A stretch of DNA of 64,000 nt from Paenibacillus sp. G2S3 (GCF_030123105.1 NZ_CP126095.1:5704001-5768000); one strand, 5' to 3'; counted from the first letter of the stretch, positions 1 through 10,131 are shown. The notes: generated by a model from the sequence alone, not told the origin. Program-made: numbers and translations.

Positions 1-1
1 A

Positions 2-178
2 GCCTGCAAATATACTACCCCAAGACTGTCTACCATCCGTCAGAACAAAGAACGTCTTGGTATTCTCGCTGCCCATATGCTCTATGATTTGATTAACAAT
101 CAGTCGGGTGGCGGTTCATTTGTAGTGGAGCCCGTACTTGTTGTGCGCGAGTCCTGCGGAAACCAATTGAAATTCTAG
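2..178 (+). CDS. LacI-family transcriptional regulator, C-terminal fragment (5' part outside window)
   Basis: An open frame enters from the left edge and stops at the TAG at 176-178. The 58 residues read as the end of a LacI/GalR-type sugar-responsive repressor: TTPRLSTIRQNKERLG, then a helix ending AAHMLYDLIN, a short linker, and the closing strand VEPVLVVRESC. This order (PxLSTIxQ, helix, 'xPxLVxRES') is typical of the last part of the periplasmic-binding-protein-like domain. The DNA-binding domain is not in the window, so target and ligand cannot be told. It is convergent with the giant surface-protein gene, and a shared hairpin lies between them. Confidence 0.8.
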   Translation, partial: ACKYTTPRLSTIRQNKERLGILAAHMLYDLINNQSGGGSFVVEPVLVVRESCGNQLKF

Positions 179-192
179 GGCATAACATTAAT

Positions 193-266
193 AAATCCCC
201 TCAAAGTTTACAACGCCTCGACCTCGATACGAAGTCTAAGGCATTGTCTAACTTGAGGGGATTTTT
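193..266. terminator. Probable bidirectional terminator between convergent genes
   Basis: AAATCCCCTCAA (193-204) is repeated inverted as TTGAGGGGATTT (253-264) with a T run after it on the + strand. The loop is long (about 48 nt). It lies between the LacI fragment and the 3' end of the surface-protein gene. Confidence 0.6.
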
Positions 267-291
267 CATGTCGGAAGCTTAAAATTTCATT

Positions 292-3200
292 CTAGAATTT
301 CGCAAGTAGATTGGAAATACTCTGAGCTGCCTCGGCACGGGTTGTCATCGATTGCGGAAGGAAGTTACCCTCCTGATGACCCGACAGAAGCTTAGCTTCT
401 AGCGCACCTTGTACATAGGTTACTGCCCAAAAACTAACTTTAGAGCTGTCATTAGTCGGATGGAATGAGCCTGCTTCCGGCTTAACGCCCGTACGATATG
501 CAAAGGCTCTTACCAGCATAGCTGCCATTTCCTCGTGAGTAATCTGTTGATTTGGTTCAAAACGATCCTCGGATACGCCTAGAATAATGCCTGCCTCAAA
601 GGTAGCATTAACGCCCTCTTCATACCACGATCCAGCAACTACATCTTGGAATGAAGTCGAACGGCTCGCAGTTAAAGAAAGGGCTCTGCTGAGGAGAGCT
701 GCATATTCCGCTCTTGTGATGGAACCCGATGGGTTAAACATAGAGTCAGATTGGCCCTTCACGATCTGTTTAGCAGATAGTTCCTGAATGGTCTTGTATG
801 CCCAGTGACTTTCAGGTACATCACGGTAGCTGCTTTGTAACGAAAGAACAACGTATTGACTAAAATGACTCAAATCTACGGTAAGACTGGTTTTGGACGG
901 ATTCATTGTCCCCCCTAGATAGGTAAAGCCACCATTTTCCTCGATACGATAAATACCCGCCAGTGCTGGATTGTTTCCATTCAGAATCGGTAATGTTATT
1001 TTCACAGGTACAGGGAATTGCTTCAGTGAATAATTATTACCAGACTCATCTGACATGATTAATGAGAAGTCCATGATGTCACCAACCCGTAAATACGGTG
1101 GAGCTATCGTCAGATGATTCGATTGAATGGCCTCCATCTTCAAAATTATCGTTGCTGTCTTCGCAGTGGATGGCAGAAGCTTACGAAGCTCATTCAATAC
1201 TTTGGAGGACATAACGGCACGAACCCCATTCACTTGAATCTCTAGATCCCTATTGCCGATCTGATCGAGTTGATCGATTGGAATCATAACTTGATTCTTA
1301 TCCGCTTGAAGCTGCAAAATGATGTTTCCTTCAGCACTCTTCGTTAAGAGTTCATCTGGGATAACAACCGCCCCTGTAGGCAGCTCCGGCTTCACCACCA
1401 CTGGCAGCGTAACATTTAATCCCGGGTTACCCCCACTCGTTGGTGGTGTTGTCGGCGTATCATTTTCACGCATAACAGTAATTGTGTAGATCTGCTTGGT
1501 CCCATCTTGAGCTGTCACAGTTACGGTGATCATATTAGTGCCGACATATAAATCTCCACTACCTGTTATCGATACGGTAGCCATAGGATCTGCTAATGTA
1601 TAGGTTACTCGCGTAACGGTTGTAGTGTAAGGTACAGTCATTTCATAGTTGTATTGCCCAGAGGTAAATCCACGCACCGTAGTTCCGTTAACACGAAGAT
1701 CTACCAAATCTGCATTGCTTGAAGACTCCGCTTCAGGCTGACGCGTAATGATGATCGTATAAATATTTAGTAATTCGTCTTGAGCGGTCACGGTAACCTT
1801 CACGACGTTCCTACCAACCTCAAGGGCTCCACTACCCGTAATCTTAACTACGCTAGTCGGATCGTATGCCGTATAGGTAATATCCGTTACCGACGTACTA
1901 TAGGGAACCGTTACGTTATAGTTCAACGTACTAGGTGCAAAAGCTGGCAGAGTTTCCCCATCCATTCGTAGATCGGACAGCAGAATTTGGTTAGGTAAGG
2001 ATTCTGACTCACGGATGACGATAATGGTATACACATTCGAGCTGCCGTCTGGAGCTTGGACATGCACTTCCACCAGATTCTCGCCTACTTGCAGAGATTT
2101 ACCACCTATGACATGAACGCTTAGCAAAGGATCTGCTACCTTATAAGTGATCTCTGCGACCGAAACATTATTCGGTACACGAATCGCATAGTTCATTTGA
2201 TCCGGTGTGAAGCCGATCAACGATTGACCGTTTACCTGAAGATCTACTAGTGTTGCCTGAGAGATCTGTACTTCTTTAGTTGCAGTGGTCAAATTCGGCA
2301 TCGTTTCATGCCCTTTCGCATCTGCAATCATCGCTTGCGTAATTTGTACAGCAGTAGCCTTTTCTTGTGGTGATACTCGTAGCTTAAGAATCGGAGCATC
2401 AGCTTGAATGCCATTCGTTGAGGTTAGAATGATTCTTGTTACTCCATTAACCGTCTCCTTGCGCACAATCTTAACGCCAGGTTGAGCCGGTTCAATCGAT
2501 GAGAAGTTGAGATTGCTGGAGTCCACATTCAAATCAATGGCTGTCACATCTGAAGTCGCATTGTTGATCGATACTTCATAACCGTTAACCTTTTGCGTAG
2601 CAGCATCAACTAATTTCGTGAATTGCAAGTCTGCAGCACCTGGTTGTTTCTGTTCAGTCTGCGGTATGAACATACCGTCAATGACATGAGAATCTCCAAT
2701 CGTTGGATTCAAGCCAAGTGCAGTTAGAACCGTTGCAGCCAAATCTCTCGTATTCCCACCTTGCAACAATTTTTCCTTCCCTGCTTCAGTGGCTACAGTT
2801 CTACCATTCGCCGCGAAGAAGATTGTGGTGGCAAGGGGCTCATCTTGCCCATGACTTGTTGCCATGCCCAAAGTTCCGTCTGCATTCTCTTTACCCCCAC
2901 CATGGTCAGGTAGCATGAGTATGAGCGTGTCTTCCAACAAATGATTGTTCTTTAAAGCATCATAAATGGTCTGGATGTTCTTATCCGTCTTCTTTATTTG
3001 CTCATAATACGACTTCGTATAGAATCCATCACCGTGGCCCGCTCCATCCATATCATCCAATTGGAAGAAGATTAACGAGGTATCTTTCGCTTTGCCGCTA
3101 GCTGCGTATTGCGTGAACGCCGCTACATCAGCTTCATCTCCTAGGGAATAACCTTCGACACCAACAGAAGGTTCAATATGCCCCTGAACGATGTTGCTCC

Positions 3201-6200
3201 AGGTGGAGAATACCGTTTGTTTAGTAGCAGGCAATGCCTCCCTAATTTTTTTGAATACCGTTGGGTAGTCCCATGATTCACTGTATGTGTAGGCTGCGGT
3301 ATCGTCATTATATAGACCATGCTTTTCATAACCAACACCATTGATCATCGAGCCCCAGTTTGGAGATGAGCTGGAAGGTAATGTAGTTTTAGCCGTATAG
3401 CTAATAGCTCCATGCTCGATAATATTCCGAATGGCTGGAATTTGCAGGCGATCGCCTACCTTTTCTTTCTTGGCGCTAGGCGTCTCCCAATAAGGAGCAT
3501 CCTTGGAGACCGCTATACCCCCACCATCAATCCCGATAACAATTACACGTTTATAAGGTTGGTATTGGGCTTGGGCAGCTATATCTGCTAACTCTTTATC
3601 TGAAATATCTTGCGCAAGTGCAAGGTCACCTATCGTAACATAACCATCTGCATTAAGATCTTCGGAAACTTTAGCATGGATCTGAATAACGGCAGGCGCC
3701 GATTCAAATGCCTTAATCGTTAGTTTTGTTGATCCAGTATAGAAATCCGCATGCTTAACTTCAATGATGCCTTGGCCGGAAGCACCAAGCGTATTGAATT
3801 TGAGCTCCGAGATTCTGGACTTTGCATACTCCAGCGGATTCTCGATGTTATAGACATTACCTCCTGGTAGTTCTAGTCTAACGATACCAGGGGTCGAAAC
3901 GTCTGTCTTCGTTGCGCGCGAGGCGCTGACAAATTCGAACTGTTCTGAATCATAGGCAATCTCAACGACAGCTTTGTCCACTTTAGTCGTCATGTCAGGT
4001 GTACGCAGATCTAGGTTATATCGGAATTGCGTACCTTGAACCGTATGCTTAGCTCCAATCAGATTTAATGATCCTGAAAAATCCTCAATAGAAGCGAGCG
4101 GCGGAGCACTATTATACATATTAGAAACTTCCTGCGCAGTTAATGTTCTTCCATACATATGAAGCTCATCAAGCTGTACTTGCAGCGCGTTGCTGTAATT
4201 GCCTGTACCATCATTGCCGATCATGGTTGACAATCCGGTATCCAGGGTACCTGTCCGACCTGCAATGGTCATAGTGCTAGCGATTCCCTGATAGTTCGTG
4301 CCATTGACTTTGGTCACATTAACAGGAACACCATCTTTATAAAAATCAACTCGCCCTGAAGCACGATCATGCGATATGGCGATATGATGCCAGGTGCCGT
4401 CTACAACATTTGGAATTTGGGCATCTGCACGCGATTCGCCGGATGTATTAAAGTTCCATTGGAGTGCACTTCCCTTCAGCGCTAAGGCATAACCTACATT
4501 TGCACCGGAATCCCAATTTTTGTTGGATAGAATCGCAGGGTCTCCTGAGACAGAAGGCGATTTAACCCAGAATGCGAACGAGAAATTCTTGTCCTTGCCG
4601 AATTGCAGACTTGCTGGCTTGCCAAGATCAACATATTGCAGCGCTGAGCTCTTGGAATCGATACTCAAGGCTTGTCCGACGCGACCTTTCACGAACTGTG
4701 GATCTTTAACCGGTGTTGCCGGTATAGCATTTACAGATTGATCCTCCAAATTATTCTCGAAGGACATCTGTAGAAGTGTATCCGCAGAGAGCACTGAGCT
4801 ACCGGTAAAATCGATTTCACTCATACTGGTGAATAAAGCGGTTGGGTTATAGGTGCTCGTGACAACAAATTTCACATATCTACCTTGTATCGCTTTATCC
4901 AGCATATTGAAATCTTGATAGCTCGTGCCTTTCCAGGTTTTCTGGAATGTGCCGCTCGCTTTATTCGCCGGATTGCTCAGGTACGCCGGATCGGTCAAAT
5001 CCGATAATTGATCCGAGGCGTAGAGTTCAAAATCCTTTGGAAATTCCAGAGCCGTCTGACTTAAGCGGCTAGTGCGCCCAATACCAGTTAAGTTCTTACT
5101 GCCCTTCATGTCGATAATCACCCAATGTGGAAATGAAGCGACAGGCTCCTGCCATTTGGAATGCCAAATCGTAGCCGTATCGTTATCTAGGATGTTCGCA
5201 GCATTGGCATTTTCATTGTCCGCATAAGAACTAAAGGAGTTGATAGTGAATGCGTTCTTAGAAATAAAGGAATATATTGCTGCCTGTTGTATTTTTTTAT
5301 AGACCCACTGAAGCTCGACATAAGCAAGGTCAATTTCGGTTGGGCTATTACTTGCCGTCAGTTGTCTGGCTTTCTGAAGTTGGTTCGCAAGCTCGTCCAG
5401 TTGGTCTTTCGGGTAAGATACACCACTGACTTTATCGCTGTTCTTTTGGAAGGAAGCAGCATCATGAATTAATGTGGTGAGCTGTTCAAAGGTAAAGAGC
5501 TGAACACCCTTATAGGAATCCGACAATGCTTTGTTTTCCGTAGCTGTGAGCGATCTCTTCCAGATTCTCAGATCATCTATGGTAATCGTTGCTCCGCCAT
5601 TTCCTTTGTTGCCATCCACACCAATCAGCGTGTTAAAGGTTGTATCTACACTTTGAGTACCAAGCGAGGCAATACTCCCCGATGCCTTCTCCGTCCCATC
5701 TACATAAACTTTTGCTAAGTTGTTTGTTCTGTCCGCTGTAATGGTAAAGAGATGCCACTCCGTTCCGACACTTGATGCTGTAATATCCGCTCTTTTCGTT
5801 CCATCACTGATATTTAAGGTCATGCCATTGGTGGAGGCAGGTCCAATATACCAGCCTAGGTTACCGCCACTATTCCAGTTCTTATTGGAAAGGATAGTCT
5901 GATCTCCGGAAAGATTGCCTTTGTGCCAGAAAGACACGGTGAAGATTCCTGCTCCGAATTTCAAATCATCTCGTTTTCCCAAATCAATATAATTACTATT
6001 GCCCGCTGCAATGATCGCGGCTTTATTGGATTTACCATCGACATACGTTACATTGCCTGCGAGACTTGCAAGCCCTGTCACGTCTTTAGCATCATCAGAT
6101 AGGTTTCCATCCAATTTCATATCGACAACTAGATCTTTCCACATGGTCGATGGATCAATTGGTGTCAGTTCAGGTGCTTCATTGCCGGCTGTAAACGATT

Positions 6201-7812
6201 GCTCTAGCGTTGCAGAGCGATTCCCGTAGGCATCAACAGCCGTCACTTGAACAATGTACGAAGTTTGAGGTGCAAGTCCTTCGAGTGGAATATTCATTAC
6301 ATTCGGAATCGGGGAAAAATAGTAGTCAGAGAATACATTTACTGATTTGCTGCTGACTCCAGATCTTTTATCGATGACATTAATCTCATAATGATGCATA
6401 GATTGATCATCTTTCGCTTGCTTAAAGGAAAGTAAAGGTATCTTATCCTGATTCGTTATGTCGAGTTCACTACTAAATACAGGAGCAACCTTATTACGGT
6501 TGGCCGTCGTGTACTTGAAATTGCTCTTAATCGCTTCATTCGTCGAGCCTTTTAGCTGAATGACCCACTTGTCTCCAGCAACTGAACCCGCACTGTTGAA
6601 TGGAGGCTGCGGCTCAGCCGTCCATTTGCCGTCTGTGTAGATATCTCCAGGATCTGCGTTAAACGCAATCCGATCCACTTCAACCCGATCCGCATACACC
6701 TCAATGAAGTCGGCCTGACTCACAGGAAATTCAAAACGTCCTTCAAGTCCCTTCTTAGTCACTTGGGAGTACCCGCGATCGGATTCAATGTAAGACATGG
6801 AGCCGAGGTTGACCGAAGTAAAATCCTTCTGGTAGATGGAGCGATCATCACTAATATTCAGATGGGAGTGTCCTGAGAAGGTAATCACTTGAGGATAGTC
6901 TTTGAGATCGGAATAAAGATTAGGATTCGATGCCTGCTGCCCATCCATTACCGTATTCGATATAGGTTGGTGTACATTCACGAATATGGGAGTATTCTGA
7001 TTTTTCGGATCAGCTGTGAGCTCTGCAAGTCTACCCCTTAGCCAATTACGCTGGCCTGTATCTGAGTTGTAGTTGTTCCCGTTTAAAAATAAGAAATGAT
7101 AGCCACCGATTTCAGATTCATAATAGCCATTCGGCTGGCTTGTGAACCAGTCCACAGGATAATGTTCGTTGACTTTAGCAACGGTGGAATCGTGGTTACC
7201 TATAGCCATTCGGATCTGAGTGTTATTCCACTGCTTTCTAGCTAAATTTTGCTCAAAAATTTCCCGAACCATCACATGATCATTGGGTTTGTCGTTCCCA
7301 TTATCATTAATCATATCACCAACGACGAGTATCGCATCCGGGTTCGGGAAAATCGACCCTATGGTATCAAAGAATTGGGTGTAACGTGCATCTGCTGAAG
7401 CATGTGAGCCTACATGTACGTCAGACATCGCTACAAACTGGAGCAATGGCTTTTCTTTGGTTTTGATGATATAAGAGAAGGTTACTCCTTTACTAGCTAC
7501 ACCATCCTTGATCGTAATGGCAGACAAATTCGTTGTTTTGGAAATCGAGATCGGCCCGTTATATTTCAAACTATGAACATCCGGAAGTGTGCCGTCGAGT
7601 GTATAGTAAATGTCAGCATTCTGCGTTGCAGTTGTGAGGTGGATCGTCTGCGCTTCTTCATATCGGCCGGTGGGTACAGAAGTCGTTGGTTGATCTACAG
7701 ATAGAATCTCAGATTCTTCAGCTGCAAACACAGGGGTGATATTCGGCATCGTAGAACAAATCACTGTGAGTGCCAGTAATAATGCAACAAATTTCCTACC
7801 TTTTCTGAACAA
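292..7812 (-). CDS. Giant SLH-anchored surface protein with calcineurin-like phosphoesterase and alkaline-phosphatase/phosphodiesterase-type domains
   Basis: About 2,506 residues, intact. A signal peptide (basic FRKGRK, hydrophobic core, cut near VFA-A) is followed in order by: a chitobiase/HEX C-type sandwich (residues ~40-120); a calcineurin-like metallophosphoesterase (~125-385) with SDVHVG, GDMIND, GNHDS, HQPIS and SGHSH; an Fn3-like stretch; a LamG-type lectin domain (~560-780); a helical spacer; an F5/8-type discoidin domain (~850-1010); a second LamG (~1040-1240); a cohesin-like domain; a dockerin-like loop (DLNADGYVTIGDL); a type-I phosphodiesterase/alkaline-phosphatase fold (~1420-1690) with IGIDGGG, LPSSSSPNWGS, DDMDGAGHG and PDHGGG; three cadherin-like sandwich repeats; and three C-terminal SLH domains that should bind cell-wall polymer. 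The start is placed at TTG 7812 because GGGAGAG sits 6 nt before it; ATG 7818 is the alternative. Likely role: cell-wall-attached phosphate-ester or phosphodiester hydrolysis. The substrate is unknown. Confidence 0.88.
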   Translation of the reverse strand: MFRKGRKFVALLLALTVICSTMPNITPVFAAEESEILSVDQPTTSVPTGRYEEAQTIHLTTATQNADIYYTLDGTLPDVHSLKYNGPISISKTTNLSAITIKDGVASKGVTFSYIIKTKEKPLLQFVAMSDVHVGSHASADARYTQFFDTIGSIFPNPDAILVVGDMINDNGNDKPNDHVMVREIFEQNLARKQWNNTQIRMAIGNHDSTVAKVNEHYPVDWFTSQPNGYYESEIGGYHFLFLNGNNYNSDTGQRNWLRGRLAELTADPKNQNTPIFVNVHQPISNTVMDGQQASNPNLYSDLKDYPQVITFSGHSHLNISDDRSIYQKDFTSVNLGSMSYIESDRGYSQVTKKGLEGRFEFPVSQADFIEVYADRVEVDRIAFNADPGDIYTDGKWTAEPQPPFNSAGSVAGDKWVIQLKGSTNEAIKSNFKYTTANRNKVAPVFSSELDITNQDKIPLLSFKQAKDDQSMHHYEINVIDKRSGVSSKSVNVFSDYYFSPIPNVMNIPLEGLAPQTSYIVQVTAVDAYGNRSATLEQSFTAGNEAPELTPIDPSTMWKDLVVDMKLDGNLSDDAKDVTGLASLAGNVTYVDGKSNKAAIIAAGNSNYIDLGKRDDLKFGAGIFTVSFWHKGNLSGDQTILSNKNWNSGGNLGWYIGPASTNGMTLNISDGTKRADITASSVGTEWHLFTITADRTNNLAKVYVDGTEKASGSIASLGTQSVDTTFNTLIGVDGNKGNGGATITIDDLRIWKRSLTATENKALSDSYKGVQLFTFEQLTTLIHDAASFQKNSDKVSGVSYPKDQLDELANQLQKARQLTASNSPTEIDLAYVELQWVYKKIQQAAIYSFISKNAFTINSFSSYADNENANAANILDNDTATIWHSKWQEPVASFPHWVIIDMKGSKNLTGIGRTSRLSQTALEFPKDFELYASDQLSDLTDPAYLSNPANKASGTFQKTWKGTSYQDFNMLDKAIQGRYVKFVVTSTYNPTALFTSMSEIDFTGSSVLSADTLLQMSFENNLEDQSVNAIPATPVKDPQFVKGRVGQALSIDSKSSALQYVDLGKPASLQFGKDKNFSFAFWVKSPSVSGDPAILSNKNWDSGANVGYALALKGSALQWNFNTSGESRADAQIPNVVDGTWHHIAISHDRASGRVDFYKDGVPVNVTKVNGTNYQGIASTMTIAGRTGTLDTGLSTMIGNDGTGNYSNALQVQLDELHMYGRTLTAQEVSNMYNSAPPLASIEDFSGSLNLIGAKHTVQGTQFRYNLDLRTPDMTTKVDKAVVEIAYDSEQFEFVSASRATKTDVSTPGIVRLELPGGNVYNIENPLEYAKSRISELKFNTLGASGQGIIEVKHADFYTGSTKLTIKAFESAPAVIQIHAKVSEDLNADGYVTIGDLALAQDISDKELADIAAQAQYQPYKRVIVIGIDGGGIAVSKDAPYWETPSAKKEKVGDRLQIPAIRNIIEHGAISYTAKTTLPSSSSPNWGSMINGVGYEKHGLYNDDTAAYTYSESWDYPTVFKKIREALPATKQTVFSTWSNIVQGHIEPSVGVEGYSLGDEADVAAFTQYAASGKAKDTSLIFFQLDDMDGAGHGDGFYTKSYYEQIKKTDKNIQTIYDALKNNHLLEDTLILMLPDHGGGKENADGTLGMATSHGQDEPLATTIFFAANGRTVATEAGKEKLLQGGNTRDLAATVLTALGLNPTIGDSHVIDGMFIPQTEQKQPGAADLQFTKLVDAATQKVNGYEVSINNATSDVTAIDLNVDSSNLNFSSIEPAQPGVKIVRKETVNGVTRIILTSTNGIQADAPILKLRVSPQEKATAVQITQAMIADAKGHETMPNLTTATKEVQISQATLVDLQVNGQSLIGFTPDQMNYAIRVPNNVSVAEITYKVADPLLSVHVIGGKSLQVGENLVEVHVQAPDGSSNVYTIIVIRESESLPNQILLSDLRMDGETLPAFAPSTLNYNVTVPYSTSVTDITYTAYDPTSVVKITGSGALEVGRNVVKVTVTAQDELLNIYTIIITRQPEAESSSNADLVDLRVNGTTVRGFTSGQYNYEMTVPYTTTVTRVTYTLADPMATVSITGSGDLYVGTNMITVTVTAQDGTKQIYTITVMRENDTPTTPPTSGGNPGLNVTLPVVVKPELPTGAVVIPDELLTKSAEGNIILQLQADKNQVMIPIDQLDQIGNRDLEIQVNGVRAVMSSKVLNELRKLLPSTAKTATIILKMEAIQSNHLTIAPPYLRVGDIMDFSLIMSDESGNNYSLKQFPVPVKITLPILNGNNPALAGIYRIEENGGFTYLGGTMNPSKTSLTVDLSHFSQYVVLSLQSSYRDVPESHWAYKTIQELSAKQIVKGQSDSMFNPSGSITRAEYAALLSRALSLTASRSTSFQDVVAGSWYEEGVNATFEAGIILGVSEDRFEPNQQITHEEMAAMLVRAFAYRTGVKPEAGSFHPTNDSSKVSFWAVTYVQGALEAKLLSGHQEGNFLPQSMTTRAEAAQSISNLLAKF

Positions 7813-7827
7813 AATCATCTCTCCCAA

Positions 7828-8189
7828 GCATTATTTTATAGTTTTGAATCCCATGAGAACTCTCCATCGACAAAAGAGCTAACTACCCTTATCTCGGATA
7901 TATTCGATAACTCCTCCTTTCTTCATCCTATTCAAATTACATCCCATACTATTTTTTTGGTAGACTGGGGTCTGCTGTGTTTATTGTAGGTATGGATTAT
8001 TTGCCTAGCATTAAATATCTGTAAACTTCAAAAGATGCATCCAAAGGCTGTGATATGGGTCGAAATGACTAACTCAATCCCAAAAGACGCCTAATAGATG
8101 AACAAAATATGCATATCATTAGCCGAACATGATCATAACAGTAGCCAAATACATGCATAACATATGCCCGAAAATACTTTTAGTAATGA
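7828..8189. other. Intergenic region, upstream of the giant surface-protein gene
   Basis: About 360 nt between the start of the surface-protein gene and the fabH terminator. It should hold the surface-protein promoter. No convincing -35/-10 pair, RNA motif or small gene was recognised. Confidence 0.4.
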
Positions 8190-8191
8190 AA

Positions 8192-8232
8192 CAAAAACGA
8201 CCATCCCTCGGAAAAATACCGAGAAATGGTCG
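8192..8232 (-). terminator. Terminator of fabH
   Basis: Two-step stem: GACCAT and CTCGG pair with CCGAG and ATGGTC around an A-rich loop. Read on the minus strand it is followed by GTTTTTG. It lies 42 nt past the fabH stop. Confidence 0.75.
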
Positions 8233-8274
8233 CAGCTTTAACAATATTTTATTATTTATGTTTACTCGAACAAC

Positions 8275-9285
8275 TCACAATAACGTTGGCTCCCCTACTA
8301 GTTCATCCAAGTTCAGCTCCACCAGTTGGCCCGCCTGCGTCAGCCCCGCACCAAAGCCATACATCAGAATCTTGTGCCCGTTCTTTACTTTGCCTTCACG
8401 AATGCCCAAATCAAGAGCCAAGGGAATCGTTGCGGCAGAAGTATTGCCAAAATTCACAAGACTATGCAGCACTTGCTCCATTGGATAGTTCAAGCGTTCG
8501 CAAATCGGCTCAATCATTCGCATATTTGCGCTGTGTGGAATAAACCAATCGACTTGCTTCAGGCCTACTTCTGCTTTTTCAAGCAGCTGCTGTACACCGA
8601 GAGGAACAGTTCTGACCGCCCAGCGAAACACCTCGCGTCCGTTCTGTACGAGCATCTGTGTATCTACCAGTTCAATATTATTCACCGTATGGGCTAGACC
8701 CGTGCGATACACATGATGCGCGCCGCTGCCATCACTAGCTAGCTGAAAGCCTAAAAATCCCGTCGATTGCTTATCACTCTCCACAAGCACTGCACCGGCC
8801 CCATCACCAAAAAGGATACATGTACTGCGATCAGTATAATCTGTAATCTTGGAGATCGTATCCGCACCAATCACTAGAACCTTACGGTGCATCCCTGAAG
8901 CAACATAGCTATGAGCTGTATGAAGCGCATATACAAAACCTGCACAGGCTGCGCTCAAATCTATAGCTCCTGCAGTCTGCGGAATATTTAAGCGGTCTTG
9001 AATCAAAGAAGCTACTGAGGGAAAGGAAAAATCAGGTGTACTAGTAGCTACAAGGACCATATCCACATCCTCAACGCTTTTTCCATAACGTTTCATTAGA
9101 TCCTGTACTGCCGATACACATAAATCGCTTGTGTATTCATCCTGCCGACTAATTCTGCGTTCACGAATTCCAGTACGCCCCACAATCCACTCATTATCAG
9201 TATCCACCATCTGCTCAAGATCGGCATTGGTCAGTCTTTTAGCCGGGACATAAGTTCCGATAGCTGTAATTTTTGCACCTGTCAT
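8275..9285 (-). CDS. fabH: Beta-ketoacyl-ACP synthase III
   Basis: Catalyses the first condensation of type II fatty-acid synthesis, joining an acyl-CoA primer to malonyl-ACP in the cytoplasm. The 336-residue length is normal for FabH. The Cys-His-Asn triad is visible: Cys in AACAGF, His in IPHSANMRM and Asn in NFGNTSAATIP, with the N-terminal TGIRERR and the GDGAGA loop. The start ATG at 9285 is preceded by GAGGTG at 6 nt spacing; an in-frame GTG at 9294 falls inside that ribosome site and is rejected. The gene stands alone, with a FapR-like palindrome 30 nt upstream and a terminator downstream. Firmicutes often carry two FabH paralogues, and an isolated copy outside the fab cluster fits the second one. 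Intact frame. Confidence 0.95.
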   Translation of the reverse strand: MTGAKITAIGTYVPAKRLTNADLEQMVDTDNEWIVGRTGIRERRISRQDEYTSDLCVSAVQDLMKRYGKSVEDVDMVLVATSTPDFSFPSVASLIQDRLNIPQTAGAIDLSAACAGFVYALHTAHSYVASGMHRKVLVIGADTISKITDYTDRSTCILFGDGAGAVLVESDKQSTGFLGFQLASDGSGAHHVYRTGLAHTVNNIELVDTQMLVQNGREVFRWAVRTVPLGVQQLLEKAEVGLKQVDWFIPHSANMRMIEPICERLNYPMEQVLHSLVNFGNTSAATIPLALDLGIREGKVKNGHKILMYGFGAGLTQAGQLVELNLDELVGEPTLL

Positions 9286-9314
9286 TCCAATCACCTCTTC
9301 ATTTAGTATCTGAT

Positions 9315-9333
9315 ATTAGTACTTGGTACTAAT
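9315..9333. promoter_or_regulatory. FapR-type operator upstream of fabH
   Basis: TTAGTACTTGGTACTAA (9316-9332) is a perfect 7-3-7 inverted repeat, extended by one flanking A/T pair. It closely matches the known FapR (malonyl-CoA-responsive repressor) operator, whose core is TTAGTACCTAGT-like, and lies directly upstream of a fatty-acid gene. Family knowledge supports repression when malonyl-CoA is low. Confidence 0.75.
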
Positions 9334-9417
9334 TATAACTCTACACCTGCTATAAAGTAAAGAATGCCGGTAAAGCAGCATGGCTTCCCGGCACTTTCAA
9401 TACATATCTCGAACTAC

Positions 9418-10131
9418 TTAAGCACGATTTACTTTGCGGTGTTTTCTTTTTCTGACGAAAAATAGAATCGCAGCAATGATTACCACCACTAGGATGATTA
9501 ACACGATCACTATATTCCATACATTTGGCACATAAAGCTGCATTTTGATCGGCTCCGTATCCCCCAGGGTAACATTCCAGGTAAGTGTTCTGCCTTCATC
9601 AACGGCTGCATTATTATCACCAATTAGGTCTATTGGCAACGTTAATTTAAAATCAAATGCCAAGTTTTTCAGCACCGCCCGAATAATCGGCTTTGATAAA
9701 CTCAGCGTTCCCATGTTATCCATAATGGTATCCATATAGCTATTAAATTGAGGCTGCGCCTCAACATCATACGTGGTATATAACAAATTCTTTTTGGTAA
9801 CGAGCTGTAGATCCACAATATCTAGCCCAGTAGAGGTTGAACCTATATCCTCAAATGAAGTGTAATTTTTCTGGATTTGATAGACTGTAGATTTTCCCTC
9901 TTGTCTGCTCTCTAGCTGAATCCCTTCCTCCTTCAGTTTGTCTGTCAGGCTCTTCTCCATTTTATCGCTGATCAATGCTTCTGTTCGGGAATCCAATTTC
10001 ACATTCATTGCTAAATCTACACTTTGATTCTTATTCACCGTGACGTGAACGGTACCATTAGAGCATCCCGATATTAGTATCATCATTAAGAGCAGTGTTA
10101 GGATCGTCAAGCCTCTCCATTTTAACGGCAT
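9418..10131 (-). CDS. Membrane-anchored lipoprotein, LppM/DUF3153-like
   Basis: About 237 residues. The N-terminus has a lipoprotein signal, a hydrophobic stretch ending ILISGCSNG with the lipobox cysteine. A beta-rich extracellular domain follows, opening with VHVTVNKNQSVDLAMNVKL. The C-terminus has a strong transmembrane helix (IVIVLIILVVVIIAAILFF) and a basic tail (RKRKHRK), so the protein would be tethered at both ends with the domain outside the cell. The layout resembles DUF3153/LppM proteins, but that assignment is from memory. ATG 10131 is preferred, with AAGGG ten nt upstream; a TTG at 10140 is the alternative. It is transcribed toward fabH but separated from it by the FapR site, so probably a separate unit. 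Function unknown. Confidence 0.7.
   Translation of the reverse strand: MPLKWRGLTILTLLLMMILISGCSNGTVHVTVNKNQSVDLAMNVKLDSRTEALISDKMEKSLTDKLKEEGIQLESRQEGKSTVYQIQKNYTSFEDIGSTSTGLDIVDLQLVTKKNLLYTTYDVEAQPQFNSYMDTIMDNMGTLSLSKPIIRAVLKNLAFDFKLTLPIDLIGDNNAAVDEGRTLTWNVTLGDTEPIKMQLYVPNVWNIVIVLIILVVVIIAAILFFVRKRKHRKVNRA

Noticed and set aside
587..7704. Several plus-strand open frames of 60-96 codons inside the giant surface gene
   Set aside because: They are antisense to an intact, domain-rich gene and have no ribosome sites or recognisable products.
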